Position numbers and translations under genes: made by a program | DNA from: Liriodendron chinense | Lineage: Eukaryota > Streptophyta > Magnoliopsida > Magnoliales > Magnoliaceae | DNA length: 64,000 bases | Direction: 5' to 3' | Assembly (NCBI GenBank): GCA_003013855.2 | Contig: ML058408.1 | Location: 1,054,001 to 1,118,000, forward strand | Shown here: in pieces, positions 42,876 to 53,821 of the stretch | How the letters are laid out: each line of letters starts with the position of its first letter | How positions within the stretch are numbered: the first letter of the stretch is position 1 | The notes under the pieces: model-generated | Seen by the model: only the letters and a program-made list of their open reading frames with translations | What the model was told of the DNA's origin: nothing | The model's database searches: none

Positions 42876-43109
42876 TTGCCGCCAAGAATTCTTAAGGAAA
42901 GGACTTAGCTTGCTGTCATGCGCGGCTGCCTCTTGCCTTTACTGAGAAGCCGTACATGATTAGGCTGGAATTAATGAGCGCCAGCCTTTCCGCAGTCAGA
43001 AAATGAAGAGGCGCTCACCACGTGTCCAAGTATTTAATGGGCGTGCCTGCTCGAGTGCTGTATCAAACGAGAGATCGCCACGTGCTACCATATACGGCGG
43101 AATGATTGC

Positions 43110-43121
43110 CTATAAATATAC
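43110..43121 (+). promoter_or_regulatory. TATA box of the antisense gene in T3
   Basis: CCTATAAATATACGGAGTC, about 175 bp upstream of ATG 43287, in the context shared with T1. Confidence 0.65.
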
Positions 43122-43286
43122 GGAGTCTGCCATATCTTCTGATTTTCACAGAAGTTTCAGAATCCTCCTTTGCCTTTCAATCATCTTCCTCCGGAGTTCC
43201 TTGGTGTCTTCCTCGATCTCCTTTGGTGCTCTTTCATTCCTCTCGTACTGTGGTATTTCTTCTTTCTTTTTCTTCTTAAATACCCC

Positions 43287-45483
43287 ATGGCTGGTGATTC
43301 TGAGGAGAGTACCGTTCCTTTAGGAGATGCCACCCCGGAATCCTCTGCTTCTAGTAACGCAAGGGTTCCGGCAGGTCAGTATACAGCGGCCGGATATCCC
43401 TCCATTCTATCGGAGAACCGGCTAATGGAGTTGCGGGAGAGATTTTCAATCCCTGACTCAGTCGCTCTCCGGTTGCCCAGAGATGGAGAGACGCCAGACT
43501 CCCCTCCCCCAGGGTGTGTGGCCTTCTATGAGTATCAACTCATTCTGAGGGTTCGCCTTCCCCTCCATCCCTTCATCCGGGATGTACTTCGATACTATAA
43601 GATTGCCCCTGGGCAACTTATCGTGAATGGATGGAGGGTGGTCCTAAGCTCATTCGTCCTTTGGGCTCAAGCCGGGAACGGGGAGCTTACAGCTGATGAG
43701 TTCCTCCGCATGTTCCGCTTGAAGAAGGCACCCTCCAGCGAAGGCTGGTATTATCTGTGTTATTGGCACCGGGATAACTTCGTGTTGGGAAAGCCCTCAT
43801 CGAATTATCTCGGCTGGAGGAAGCGCTGGTTTTATGCATCCGGAAACTGGGAATTTGCTTCTTCCAGGGGCCCAAGAGTAAACCGCTTTTTCTGTGAAGG
43901 TAGGCACAATCCCGCATTGTGCAGTTTTTCTTCAATTAGGGTTTTAGGGTTTTACTTCATTTGACCCTTGTTTGTGCTCGCAGGTATCCCGGCCTTGAGA
44001 AAACCGAATTTGAAAGGAGGGATCAACGAAAAAATCGTAAAGGTGTACAAGGTGCCTATTGGTGATAGGCACGTCGAGACTTGCTTGTCTCCCTCACATC
44101 TTGCAGCAGCGGGCTTAATACCCAGAAGAGAAGTCGAGATGACGCAGGTCGGAGAGAAGAGAGGTCTACTGCCCCGGCTAAAGGGCACGAGCTCCAAGAG
44201 ACAGAAGAAAACATCTGCCGGTCCATCTCACCCATCCATCGAAAAGGGTAACGATTAGCCTGCTCCTCTCGCCTCGTCCCGCCCCCGAGGTCGTCCCGGG
44301 CGATAAGGAAGTGACCACCAGCGTGGGCCCGGCGGTCACTAATTATAGCAACTGTTAAGGGGTCTACCCCGTCCCAGGTCGACGGGGGGTCGACTTCTTC
44401 GAGCACTCGTTGCCTCGGAGCTCTCTACCGAGGACGAGCACTCAGTCGAGGATGAGCGCTCGACTAAGGACGATAGCTCGTCCCTGGACGAGCGCTCTGC
44501 TACCGGGGTAGAGCGCTCGGCAGACCCGACTAGCAACGGGTTGGAAGGCCATCACCCTGTATAAGACAAGGAGCGGTGGAGGTGGGTTATACATTTAAGA
44601 ATAAACTCTTGCAGGGCGGGGTTAGGAAGCCGAGAGAAGGGCTCGGTTCGGGGCTCTCGGAGAAGGAACTCCGTCCCTATTCCTACCGAGTCCATCTTGG
44701 AGGATCGGGTTTGAAATAATAAAACCCCAAAGAATTCATAAAAAAGAGTGGGGAGAAAAAACAAACGTCCCGATGGACCTCATCTTGCGGACGAAGCGAG
44801 ACATCGTCGCCGCTCGCCGCGTAATAGATGAGGCAGATGAGAAGAGGATCGCTTTGGAGAAGGCGGTCCAGGGACGAGATCAACTCCTCAAGTCCCGTGA
44901 GGCAGTGATCTCCAAGAGAGATGAGGAGATAAAAATCCTCATAGAGAAAGTCCAAGTGTTGACCGAAAGGTATCAAGCTTTGGACACCAAGTTCGCGAAG
45001 ACCGCCGACTTGAAGGAGAGGGCGGAGAGAGAGAAGGAGATCTTTCGCCAAGACAAGATCTCATTGGAGAAGCGGCTTGCGGAGACCAGGTCGCAACTCA
45101 AGGAAGCCAACGAGAACTTGGAGAAAGAGCGCTCCGCTCTTGCACAGCTTAAGGACGACTAGATCCATTGGGACGAGGAGAAAGTCGCCCTTGTAAAAAT
45201 GCTCTCGGAGGAAGGTCCTCGGGCAATCTCCGAGTTCCGGACTTCGCAGCTATATGAGGAGGAACGATATGAGTCATATGATGCTGGTCGAGACTTTGCA
45301 CTAAGAGTAGTGCAACGAATGATCCCATCCTTCGATATGGGGGAATTCGGTCGAGTCGCGACCATCATAGCTGCAGAAGAACAAGCTGCTGCCGAGAACG
45401 AAGTGACTGAAGTCACGCAGGCTGGAGGGGCTCCTGAAATGGGCCCTGAAGTCGAGAGCGTGGCTCCTCCTCCAAGAGATTGA
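43287..45483 (+). pseudogene. T3 antisense extra gene (Transposase_28-like domain plus coiled coil)
   Basis: It begins MAGDSEESTVPLG at 43287; the matching T1 start supports this ATG. Exon 1 (43287-43899) holds VRLPLHPFIRDVLRYYKI, NGWRVVLSSFVLW, WYYLCYWHRDNF and KPSSNYLGWRKRWF, typical of PF04195. Intron 1 is 43900-43983 with GT-AG ends. Exon 2 continues GIPALRKPNLKGGINEKIV to a stop at 44258. An acidic stretch with DEHS/DERS units lies at 44427-44562. Exon 3 from about 44773 is a coiled coil of about 130 residues, a stop at 45160, then a conserved tail (MIPSFDMGEFGRVATIIAAEE) to 45483. It is the best-preserved copy. Its role is unknown; family members occur antisense in other Tat elements. 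Confidence 0.9.
44427..44562 (+). repeat. Short degenerate repeat coding acidic D-E-R-S units
   Basis: GACGAGCGCTC-like words recur every 24-30 bp and code for TEDEHSVEDERST, SLDERSAT and GVERSAD in the antisense-gene frame. Not seen in T1 or T4. Confidence 0.6.
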
Positions 45484-46013
45484 TTTCCTTTTATTTTCTT
45501 CTCTCTTGTACTCGCGATCATGTATCTGTAATCGTTTAAACATCAATGAAAAGATATTTTTGGAAGTGTTACTGTCTTGTTGCTGTTTTCTCTTTATCTT
45601 TCATTTGTGCTTTGTGTTGGTCTCATGTTGACTCATCAGAGGATGCGACCCCTTAATTCGAACACGAACTGCGCTGCTCGCATTTAGGGTGTACAACCCC
45701 ATAACTTGAGACGAGCTGCAGTGCTCGCATTCTGGAAGTGCGATCCCTTTCATCAATCGCGAGCAACTAACTCATGAAAAAATGAATTAGACTCAATCCG
45801 GGGGTCGTGTGACCGTGTCCACGTTGAGATAGACTGATCTATCGATTGAGATTTTGATTCTACCAAGGGCAGAAGGTTGGTCAAGAGATCACGTATGCTC
45901 TCTTCGGGGCTATTTTTAATCCATAGAATGGAAAAGCAACCAACTGGTAATGATTTCAGTCCTACCAAGGGTAGGCAATTGGCCAAGAGGATGTGTATGC
46001 ATTCTCTTCAGGG
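45484..46013. other. T3 spacer between convergent genes
   Basis: Non-coding; shared with T1 and T4 (CTCATGAAAAAATGAATTAG; GTGACCGTGTCCACGTTGAG). A 90-bp block with GGCTATT, ACCAAGGGCAGAAGG and GCAACCAACTGG-like words is partly repeated at 45865-45950 and 45960-46040. Confidence 0.7.
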
Positions 46014-47405
46014 CTATTCAGGTCCATGTAAATGGAGTAGCGACCAAAAGATATCCTTCACTTTATTCATAAAATGTTGTAATAAACTACATTGAATCCA
46101 GGGGTAGTATCGTAGCAAATGCTCCACGTGCCAAGGGCGACGTACGGGCTTCCCTTGCATGTCTTCAAGATAATAAGTACCGGGTCGCACAACCCTAATA
46201 ACCCGATACGGGCCTTCCCAATTTGGATCCAATGAACGAGCAGGAACTCTGAGATTTTGCCTTAGTTCCAAATCTCCGGGTTGGAAGGATCTAGGCCGAA
46301 CCCTAGCATTTCGATAACGAGCAATACGTTGTTGATATGCTGCCACTCGTACTTGGGAAGCATTTCTTCGCTCTTCCAAGAGATTGAGATGAAGTCAGAG
46401 GTTTTCCTGATTACTTGCGGGGTCATACTGCTCGATCCGATACGAGGGCACTTGAATTTCCACTGGTACCACTGCGTCAATACCAAATGCTAAGGAGAAA
46501 GGAGTTTCACCTGTTGATGTACAAGCCGTGGTTCTATAGGCCCATAATACCTCTGGCAGAAGTTCTGGCCACACCCCTTTACATTCACCTAGCTTGGTCT
46601 TTAAATGGTGCTTTATGATCTTATTCACTGCCTCGACCTGCCCATTCGCCTGAGGATGATATGGAGAAGTGCGGAGATTACGTATCTTCCATTTTTCACA
46701 AAATTCATCAAAGGCTGCGTTGTCGAACTGTGTTCCGTTATCGGTAATTATAGTATGAGGAAGTCCAAAACGGCATATGATATTTCTCCATATAAACTTA
46801 GTAGTTTGTTTCTCAGTAATCTTGGCTAATGGTTCTGCCTCGGCCCATTTGGTGAAATAATCAACCGCCACGATCGCGAACCTATTCTGTCCCTTTCCCA
46901 TGGGTAAGGGCCCGATGATATCGATCCCCCGCTGAGCAAAAGGCCAAGGGCTATCAACTGGGGTCATCCGCTCGGACGGTACATGAGGTATAGGTAGATA
47001 TCGTTGACACTTGTCGCATTTTTTAGAAAATTCGATGGCGTCTGCTTTCATAGTGGGCCAATAATATCCTTGCCTCATCGCTTTATATGCTAGGGATCGC
47101 CCCCTGGGATGGTTACCACATGCCCCCTGGTGTACTTCGTCTAGAACACGAAGTGCTTCTTCTGGATGAAGACACCTCAAATAAGGCAAGGAAAAGCTTT
47201 TGCGTAACAATATTCCGTCTTGTAGAGTATACCTGGCAGCCCGAAGACGAATTTGCCTTGCAGCTTTCTTGTCCTCTGGTAGGTATCCGTCTCGGAGATA
47301 GAGGATGATAGGATCCATCCAACATGAGGATGAATGTATCGATGTTACATGCTCGAGAGTCGCTTGGTTGATACTCAGAACCTGACGGTGCTCGATGGGG
47401 ATCAA
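46014..47405 (-). pseudogene. T3 integrase (near-intact), fused to the 5' LTR
   Basis: From the LTR junction at 47405 the frame reads the tail of the second RNase H linker (HSSSCWMDPIILYLRDGYLP), then integrase. The zinc domain is EVHQGACGNH ... KKCDKC (HHCC). Catalytic residues are in RGIDIIGPLP, IITDNGTQFD and HPQANGQVEA. LAFGIDAVVPVE and an intact GPY module (NWEGPYRVIRVV, GTYYLEDMQGKPVRRPWH) follow. One TGA near 46395 (ENL then LHL) splits it into two open frames. There is no chromodomain, as expected for Tat. It would insert element DNA in the nucleus if expressed; with RT missing the element cannot copy itself. Confidence 0.95.
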
Positions 47406-47868
47406 GTGCTGGTACTGAAGGCTAAGAGATGTTGCCGCAGGAAAGCTGCTCGCATGTTGGAATGTGGTCGCGAGTCCAAGTACTCGCTCATTTTAGACGT
47501 AACGTCTTTCAACGACTTGTGAGAAGGTCTTCTCGCGGATCGAGCTTTGCCGTATTTGACTATCGGTTATGAGAACTCGAGACTTGCGAATAGCTGCTCC
47601 GTATTTTTCAATCTGCGACTCCCAATCAGGTGAGCTCGAGAGTCGAGTGGGTGTCCCACACTTATCCAATATTCGACTCTCGATCAGATGATCTCGAGAG
47701 TCGAATGGACATCCCGTACTTATCCATTCTACGACTCCCGAGCTTACGATCTCGAGAGTCGAACCGGCACTCCGCATTTACCCTTTCTGCGACTCTTGAT
47801 CAGATGATCTCGAGAGTCAAATGGGCACTTTTGCATGAAACATTATCTCCACCATTTTTCCTATAACA
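47405..47868 (-). repeat. T3 5' LTR remnant
   Basis: About 98 percent identical to 42399-42859 by eye, including the 58-bp array. The deletion junction at 47404/47405 joins mid-LTR to pol. Confidence 0.95.
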
Positions 47869-47873
47869 CCATC

Positions 47874-47886
47874 TGTGGGAACGAGA
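47874..47886 (+). promoter_or_regulatory. T4 primer-binding site, right half
   Basis: TGTGGGAACGAG directly after the second CCATC; it completes TTGGCGCCATCTGTGGGAAC once T3 is removed. Confidence 0.92.
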
Positions 47887-47924
47887 ATTCAATTCACTCT
47901 CATCACCGATTGTCACCTCCCACT

Positions 47925-49388
47925 ATGCCTCCGAAGAAGACCACTCATCCCTCTACCTCAAGGCAGACGTTACCACCGCCAAACATCCCTGAGCCAACTC
48001 CTAACCTCCCTCAGGCTGCTTCGACAGGAATTCCTCCAGTGGAGCCCAGCTAACCCTTGCAAAATCCATTCCAAGAAATATTTGGTGGCTTCGATGGTGT
48101 TATGCGCTTCGTCGAGGATACACTCCTCACCCTCAAAGCTGGACTTCAAATCCTATCCAATCGATTTGATCAACATTTCCCTAAATCGCAGCAACCTCCA
48201 AATGGATCGCCATTACAATCTGCACCGTCATCTTCCAAGCATTCCACAGATGAACCACGAGCTCAACGAGATCCTCCTTCAAACCATATGCCCCGCAGCA
48301 ATCAAACTCTAGTCCAACATCCACAATCTATCCGCTCTAGCTCCTCTCGACAACAACAACCTAAAGAATCTGGTGTCGAAACATTGAGTTATACTTTACC
48401 CTGGGAAGGAGATCTCATGAGAATCGAAGATCGTTTCGCCGATATAGAACAACGATATCAATCCAACCTCCCGCTTTCTGCTTTTACATTGATCCATCGA
48501 GTTGAACCTCCCTTCACTCGCAAGGTAATGCAAGCCCCTTTACCTAAAAAATACCGAACGCCCAGCATTGTTCCATATACTGGTATCAGTGATCCCCTCG
48601 AACATTCGGAGACATATAGGTCTCTCATGGAGCTAAAAGGATATAGTTCAAAAATTATGTGCAGGGCTTTTTCCCTAACTCTAAAAGATGCGGCGCATAC
48701 ATGGTTTTGTGGCCTAAAACCTCAATCTATAGAATCTTTTTTCCAATTATCGGATCTCTTCCTCTCTCAGTTCATGGGAAGTATCCGTACAAAAAAGCAT
48801 GCATCTCATCTATAAGATCTAAAGCAGCAACATGGAGAAACAATTAAGGAGTTCACAGTTCGGTTTACAACAGAAGTCGTCCAAACTGAAGGTTATACTG
48901 AAGATAAAGGCCTCACTACCCTTATAGCAGGAATCACGAGCGAGAAATTTTGATTCTCCCTGGATAAAAACCCTCCTAAAACCATGACTTGATTTCAGGC
49001 CAAAGCTCAAAAATACAATAATGCTGAAGAGATCGCTTTGGCTCATCATGGTATACAAGGGAAGAAACACAAGTCTGAGGAGATCTCTTCATCCAATAGG
49101 AAATATCGGTGTGATCGGCGGGATCGCTCCTCTAAGAAGCCTTACTCCGATAAATATCGCAACTACACGCCTCTCAATCAATCTCCTGAAAAAGTGCTAA
49201 TGGAGATAAAGCATAAATCTTATGTTAAATGGCCTCCAAGGATCAAATCAGACCTCGAAAAAAGAGACAAGAGGAAGTTCTGCTACTTCTATAAAGATCA
49301 TGGGCATAATACCCAAGATTGCATATCTCTAAAAGATCAAATTGAAACTCTCATTCGGAAGGGACATCTCCGGGATTATGTTACATGA
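47925..49388 (+). pseudogene. T4 gag
   Basis: It starts at ATG 47925 (MPPKKTTHPSTSRQTLPPP), the same start as in T1. The frame has a TAA at 48051, continues to 48815 with the Retrotrans_gag core (SYTLPWEGDLMRIEDRFADI, PLPKKYRTPSIVPYTG, LKDAAHTWFCGLKP), and then has stops at 48813, 48951 and 48988. A basic stretch and a Tat-type zinc finger (CYFYKDHGHNTQDC) lie at 49280-49325. It would form the particle shell and bind RNA. Several nonsense changes but few shifts. Confidence 0.93.
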
Positions 49389-50157
49389 CAAGATCGGTCA
49401 CCTAAAAGAACTGATACTTCATCACATCAAGGACGAAGAAAAAAGTCGCCGCAACATCATCCTCCACAGGAAGATGCGGAACCTGCAGGTGAGATTCAGA
49501 CCATTATTGGTGGTCTAGCTTGTGGAGGAGATTCTCAAGCCTTAAGGAAAGCATATGCTCGGAAGGCGTGTCAGAAGCCTCAACACATTTATTGGCTGGA
49601 AAAATCGTCTGATACATCAAGTGCTAGCCATCACCCAATTTCTTTCTCTCTTGAAGATGCTGAAGGAATTCATTTCCCTCATGAGGACTCCATCATGGTC
49701 GCGTTGAAGATATCAAATTATTTAACTCATCACATTATGTTGGATACAGGTAGCTCTGCAGATGTCCTTTATCTTGATCAATAAAATGGCGCTTGCCAGA
49801 AATTTACTCAAACTTATCTCCAGCCCCCTCGTTAGCTTCGGGGGCGAAGTTGTAACACCAGAAGGGAGCTTCGACCTTCCTGTCACCTTCGGAGAAAGTC
49901 CAATCAAAATCACTGTCTTTCTCAACTTCCTAGTGGTCGATCGAAAATCAGCATACAAAGCTATCTTGGGTCGACCCTCGCTCACCAAAATAGGAGCAGC
50001 TCTACACCCCCTCTATCTATGTATTAAATTCCCTACTCCAAACGGAGTCGGAGTAGTACGAGGGAACCAAAAAGAAGCTCGAGCGTGCTACGAAATTGCG
50101 GTACAAGATCGAAAAAATGTCCAAGAACCTCCTATCATGACGATTATGGGAGATTAA
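49389..50157 (+). pseudogene. T4 aspartic protease region
   Basis: After a linker (KPQHIYWLEKSSD, PHEDSIMVALKISNYLTHHI) comes MLDTGSSADVLYLDQ at about 49739-49783, with an intact DTG triplet, then a stop. Sequence continues in a shifted frame from 49762 (LISSPLVSFGGEVVTPEGSF, FLVVDRKSAYKAILGRPSL) to 50157. LGRPSL is the usual second protease motif. Cleaves the polyprotein in an active element; disrupted here. Confidence 0.9.
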
Positions 50158-50181
50158 GCGAATTCCTAGATAGCAACAGCA

Positions 50182-50415
50182 TTGGAACCGAGGGAGGACG
50201 CACATCAATCAGGAACTCCCGGAGAAGAGACACTCGAAATCCATCTATCTAAAGATGACCCTTCCAAGAAGGTCCACATCGGATCATCTCTAAGTTGTAT
50301 CTTTCGAGCAAAAATGACCAATTTCCTGGTCAAATATCAAGACATATTCGTCTGGTCTCATGAAGATATGCCAGGTATCGACCCTAACGCTACGGTCCAT
50401 CGTCTGAAGAGATAA
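50182..50415 (+). pseudogene. T4 reverse transcriptase, N-terminal stub
   Basis: LEIHLSKDDPSKKVHIGSSL and FVWSHEDMPGIDPNATVHRL match the start of the T1 RT frame. After HRLKR a stop is followed at once by second RNase H sequence, so the fingers, YVDD active site and first RNase H (about 1.4-1.7 kb in T1, without B1) are deleted. Confidence 0.92.
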
Positions 50416-50436
50416 TTTTAGCTCATAGTCAATCAA

Positions 50437-50652
50437 GTGCTCGGCGAATTCAAGGCGAAAGAAGAGCAAATGGCCTTGTACAAATCTCGAGTACTCATTC
50501 TGCTCGCTAAACTAAGCAAATATGAGATAATTCACATTCCTCGCAAGAAGAATAAGCTCGTAGATTCTCTAACAAAGTTAGCTTCCGCACCAAAGTTCGA
50601 TTTGACGCGAACTGTTTCTATCGAGCATCTCCATTCTTCGAGTATCGATTAA
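50437..50652 (+). pseudogene. T4 second RNase H, C-terminal part
   Basis: EFKAKEEQMALYKSRVLIL and HIPRKKNKLVDSLTKLASAP match T1 26900-27010. The catalytic N-terminal half went with the RT deletion. Confidence 0.9.
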
Positions 50653-50689
50653 GTCGCTCAGAAGCAAGTGGTCACATTGCATTTATCTC

Positions 50690-51924
50690 CATGCTGGATG
50701 GATCCCTTCTCCTTTACCTAAAAAATGGACAACTCCCAGACAATAGAAAATCTGCACGATAAATTCATTACCGTGCTGCCAGGTACACCTTACACCTTAC
50801 AAAACGGAATATTGTTACGTAAAAGTTTCACTTTACCGTACTTAAGGTGTCTCCATCCAAAAGAAGCATACCATATTCTAAATGAAATACACCAGAGGGC
50901 ATGCGGTAATCACCCCAAGGGATGGTCTTTAGCATATAAGGCAATGAGGCAAGGTCCTATTGGCCCACCATGAAGGCAGATGTAATCGAATTTTTCAAGA
51001 AATGCGATAAATGCCAGCGATATTCTCCAGTCCCTCGTGTACCATCTGAGAAAATGACGTCGATGGATGGCCCTTGGCCTTTTGCCCAATGGGGAGTCGA
51101 TATAATTGGACCATTACCCACCGGGAAAGGCCAGAACAGGTTCACAATTGTAGCAGTCGATTACTTCACCAAATGGGTCGAGACGGAACCTTTAACTACA
51201 ATCACTGAAAAGCAAACTACTAAATTCATATGGAGAAATATCATATGCCGTTATGGGCTCCCCCATACTATAATCACTGACAATGGGAAACAATCCGATA
51301 ACGCTGCATTCTCCGAGTTTTGCAAGAAATGGAAGATACATAATATTCGAACTTCCCCATATCATCCTCAGGCTAATGGACAAGTTGAGGCAAGTCAATA
51401 AGATTATCAAACATCATCTGAAAACTAAACTTTATGAGCGTAAAGGTATGTGGCCTGAACTTCTACTTGAAATCTTGTGGGCTTACAGAACAACAACTCG
51501 TACGTCGACGGGAGAAACTCCTTTCTCCCTAGCATTCGGTACTGAAGCAGTTGTTCCAATCGAAGTTGAAGTACCCTCTCATTGAATGGAGCACTATGAC
51601 CCAGCGAGCAACGAAGAGGGTCTGAGGCTTCATCTTGATCTTTTGGAAGAAAGAAGGGACGTATCCCGACTTCGAGCAACAGCTTACCAACAACGTATAG
51701 CCCGCTATCACAATACAAAGGTCAAACCCAGAGCTTTTCAGCTTGGTGATTTGGTGCTTAGACAAAATCTCGGAACACCTGCTCGTTCGTTGGATCCAAA
51801 TTGGGAAGGCCCCTATCGAGTTATCAAGATTGTATGACCAGATACATATTATCTAAAAGACATGCGAGGAAGACCACTACGTCGCCCCTGGCACGTGGAG
51901 CATTTACTCCAATATTATCCATAA
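50690..51924 (+). pseudogene. T4 integrase
   Basis: HQRACGNHPKG and KKCDKCQRYSPVPRVPSEK form the zinc domain. WGVDIIGPLPTGKGQNRF, IITDNGKQSDNAAF and HPQANGQVEA carry the three acidic residues. After a shift at about 51395 the frame continues (VNKIIKHHLKTKL, LAFGTEAVVPIEVE). After a TGA at 51583 it continues again to NWEGPYRVIKIV (GPY module), with the end HVEHLLQYYP at about 51924. Frameshifts near 50965 and 51395 and stops at 51583 and 51835 inactivate it. Confidence 0.94.
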
Positions 51925-52323
51925 AGCATTCATATATTAAGCACATGAATCACGTTTGAATAAAGATAATTTCTTTCATTATGGCTAATCAGCCATAAAT
52001 CTTATAACTTGGTCGCTGATCCACTTTGGACCAAAACAGCCCTGAAGAGAAGATAAACGTTCTCTTAACTAAATCTTCTGCTTACTGTAGATCCAAAGTC
52101 TCAATCGATAGATCAATCTATCTCCATGTGAACGTGGTCACCAAGATCCCCTGATTGAGCCTAACTGATTTTCATGGGTTAAGTACCTATGCATTTAACA
52201 TTCAAAAAATTTATTGCCAGGAGAAGTCAAAATGATTTTCTCTATTCAAAGTCATTCAAAGGAAACATCAAGATTGTTTTTATAATGAAAAGAACGGAGA
52301 GACCAAGATCAACAGGGGGGGGC
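51925..52323. other. T4 spacer between convergent genes
   Basis: Non-coding; the block ATAACTTGGTCGCTGATCC starts one unit of a duplicated segment (see 52003-54950). The plus-strand frame 52189-52542 runs antisense to the coiled-coil gene and is not a gene. Confidence 0.6.
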
Positions 52324-53102
52324 TCATTCTTGAGCGTCGCTTGGAGGAAGTGCACTACTCTCGACCTCAGTGCCCACCTCGGGAACTCCCGTAGCTTGGG
52401 TAGCTTCTGTTGCTTCATTTTCAGCGGCTGCTCTCTCTTCAGCAGCGACGACGGCCGCGACCCTCTTGAACTCCTCTATATTGAACGATGGAGAACTCTG
52501 TTGCACCACTTTCAATGCAAAGTCGCCGCCAGCGTCTTATGATTCGTACCGCTCGTCATCATACAATTGCGAAGTATGGAACTCCATAACCGCTCGGGGT
52601 CCCTCTTCAGACACCATTTTAACGTAAGCTACTCTCTCCTCCTCCAAGTGAATAGAATCATCTTTGAGTTACTCGAGAGTGGACCTTTCCTTTTCCAAGC
52701 TATTGTTGACTTCCTTCAGTCGCGACTTGCTCTCAGCGAGCTGCTCCTCCAGAGAAATCTTGTTTTGGCGAAAGATCTCTCTCTCTCTCTTTCTCGATCT
52801 TCTCCTTCACCTCTAAGAGTCTCGCGAAATTCGTATCCAGCAATTGATATCTGTCGGTCAAGGCCTGGATCTTTTTAATAAGGATTTTTCTCTCCTCATT
52901 CATCTTCGCGATTAGAGTCTCACGAGACTTGATGACCTGATCCCTTCCTTGGATCGCCCTCTCCAAAGTAATCCTCTTCTCTTCGGCCTCATCAATGATA
53001 TGGCGAGTAGCAATAATGTCATGTCTTGTCCGTATAATGAGGTCCAGTCCTTGCTTAAGGAGTAAAAGAGGTCTTACCAAAGGAACGACAATCCTTAAAA
53101 AA

Positions 53103-53133
<31 letters not shown>

Positions 53134-53440
53134 AGGAGAGAAGAAAAAACTGAAGTATTTTTACCTGGATGATCCTCACTCTCGCATCCAGAGAGAGGTC
53201 ATCAGGACTAGGCTCGGGAAGAGCGCCAAAAGTCTGCGGAGTAATGTTATCGAATATAAACTTGCAAATAGGGTGCAAGTGACTTGGGATATTGAATGTC
53301 CCAACTCCAGACAGTTGAGCCACGACCAGCCTAGTAGCGCTCGAATCATGAGCAGCAGATGGCTCCCGAGCAGGAACCAACTTGCGAGCAACATCAGGCT
53401 CGCGATGCCCTTCACCCGAGAGACGACTTGGCCCTGCCTC
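52324..53440 (-). pseudogene. T4 antisense gene, extra copy of the C-terminal half
   Basis: From 53440: LVPAREPSAAHDSSATRLVVAQLSG and HLHPICKFIFDNITPQTFGALPEP; an intron with a C/G homopolymer at about 53055-53165; then a coiled coil (TRHIIDEAEEKRITLERAIQ); then the tail SPSFNIEEFKRVAAVVAAEE ending in a stop at 52324. It has no Transposase_28-like domain of its own. It lies downstream of the complete copy on the minus strand. A frameshift near 52790 ends the coiled-coil frame. Confidence 0.88.
53106..53133. repeat. 28-base poly-G run
   Basis: Uninterrupted G run in the intron of the duplicated antisense-gene half (poly-C in the sense of that gene). Its length is likely unstable and may be misassembled. 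Confidence 0.95.
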
Positions 53441-53821
53441 GTCGCCTCTTGGGGAGTTATTATCAGCTATAAAACCTATAACTTGGTCGTTACTCCATTG
53501 TGGACCTGAATAGCCCTAAAGAGAATACAAACGTTCTCTTGACTAGGTCTTCTGCTTACTACAGAGCCCAAGACTCAATTGATGGATCAGTCTATCTCTA
53601 TGCGGATGTGGTCACCAAGACCTCCTTAATTAAGTCCAACTCATTCTCATGGGTTGAGTAATCACATATTCAATTATAATTCATTTCCATGAATTAAAAC
53701 AACTAAACAGAAATCAAAGTGATTCTTTTTCATTTAGATTCATATGACGATCCAATTACAAAAACACTGAATTGTTTTATACGAAAAGAGAAAGAAGAGA
53801 TCAAGATCGATCTTTAGCCGC

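Larger units (their letters stand above)
41794..47868 (-). mobile_element. T3: internally deleted Tat-type element inserted in the T4 PBS (TSD CCATC)
   Basis: 3' LTR 41794-42859; a 5' LTR remnant at 47405-47868. CCATC at 41789-41793 and 47869-47873 is a perfect duplication. The LTR parts that can be compared (about 460 bp) differ at only about ten positions, so this is a young insertion. The 5' LTR runs straight into the end of the second RNase H at 47404; the rest of the LTR, PBS, gag, protease, RT and first RNase H are missing. Integrase and the antisense gene remain. Confidence 0.95.

Noticed and set aside
52189..52878. Plus-strand ORFs of 85-117 codons with serine-rich content
   Set aside because: Shadows of the coiled-coil gene on the minus strand.
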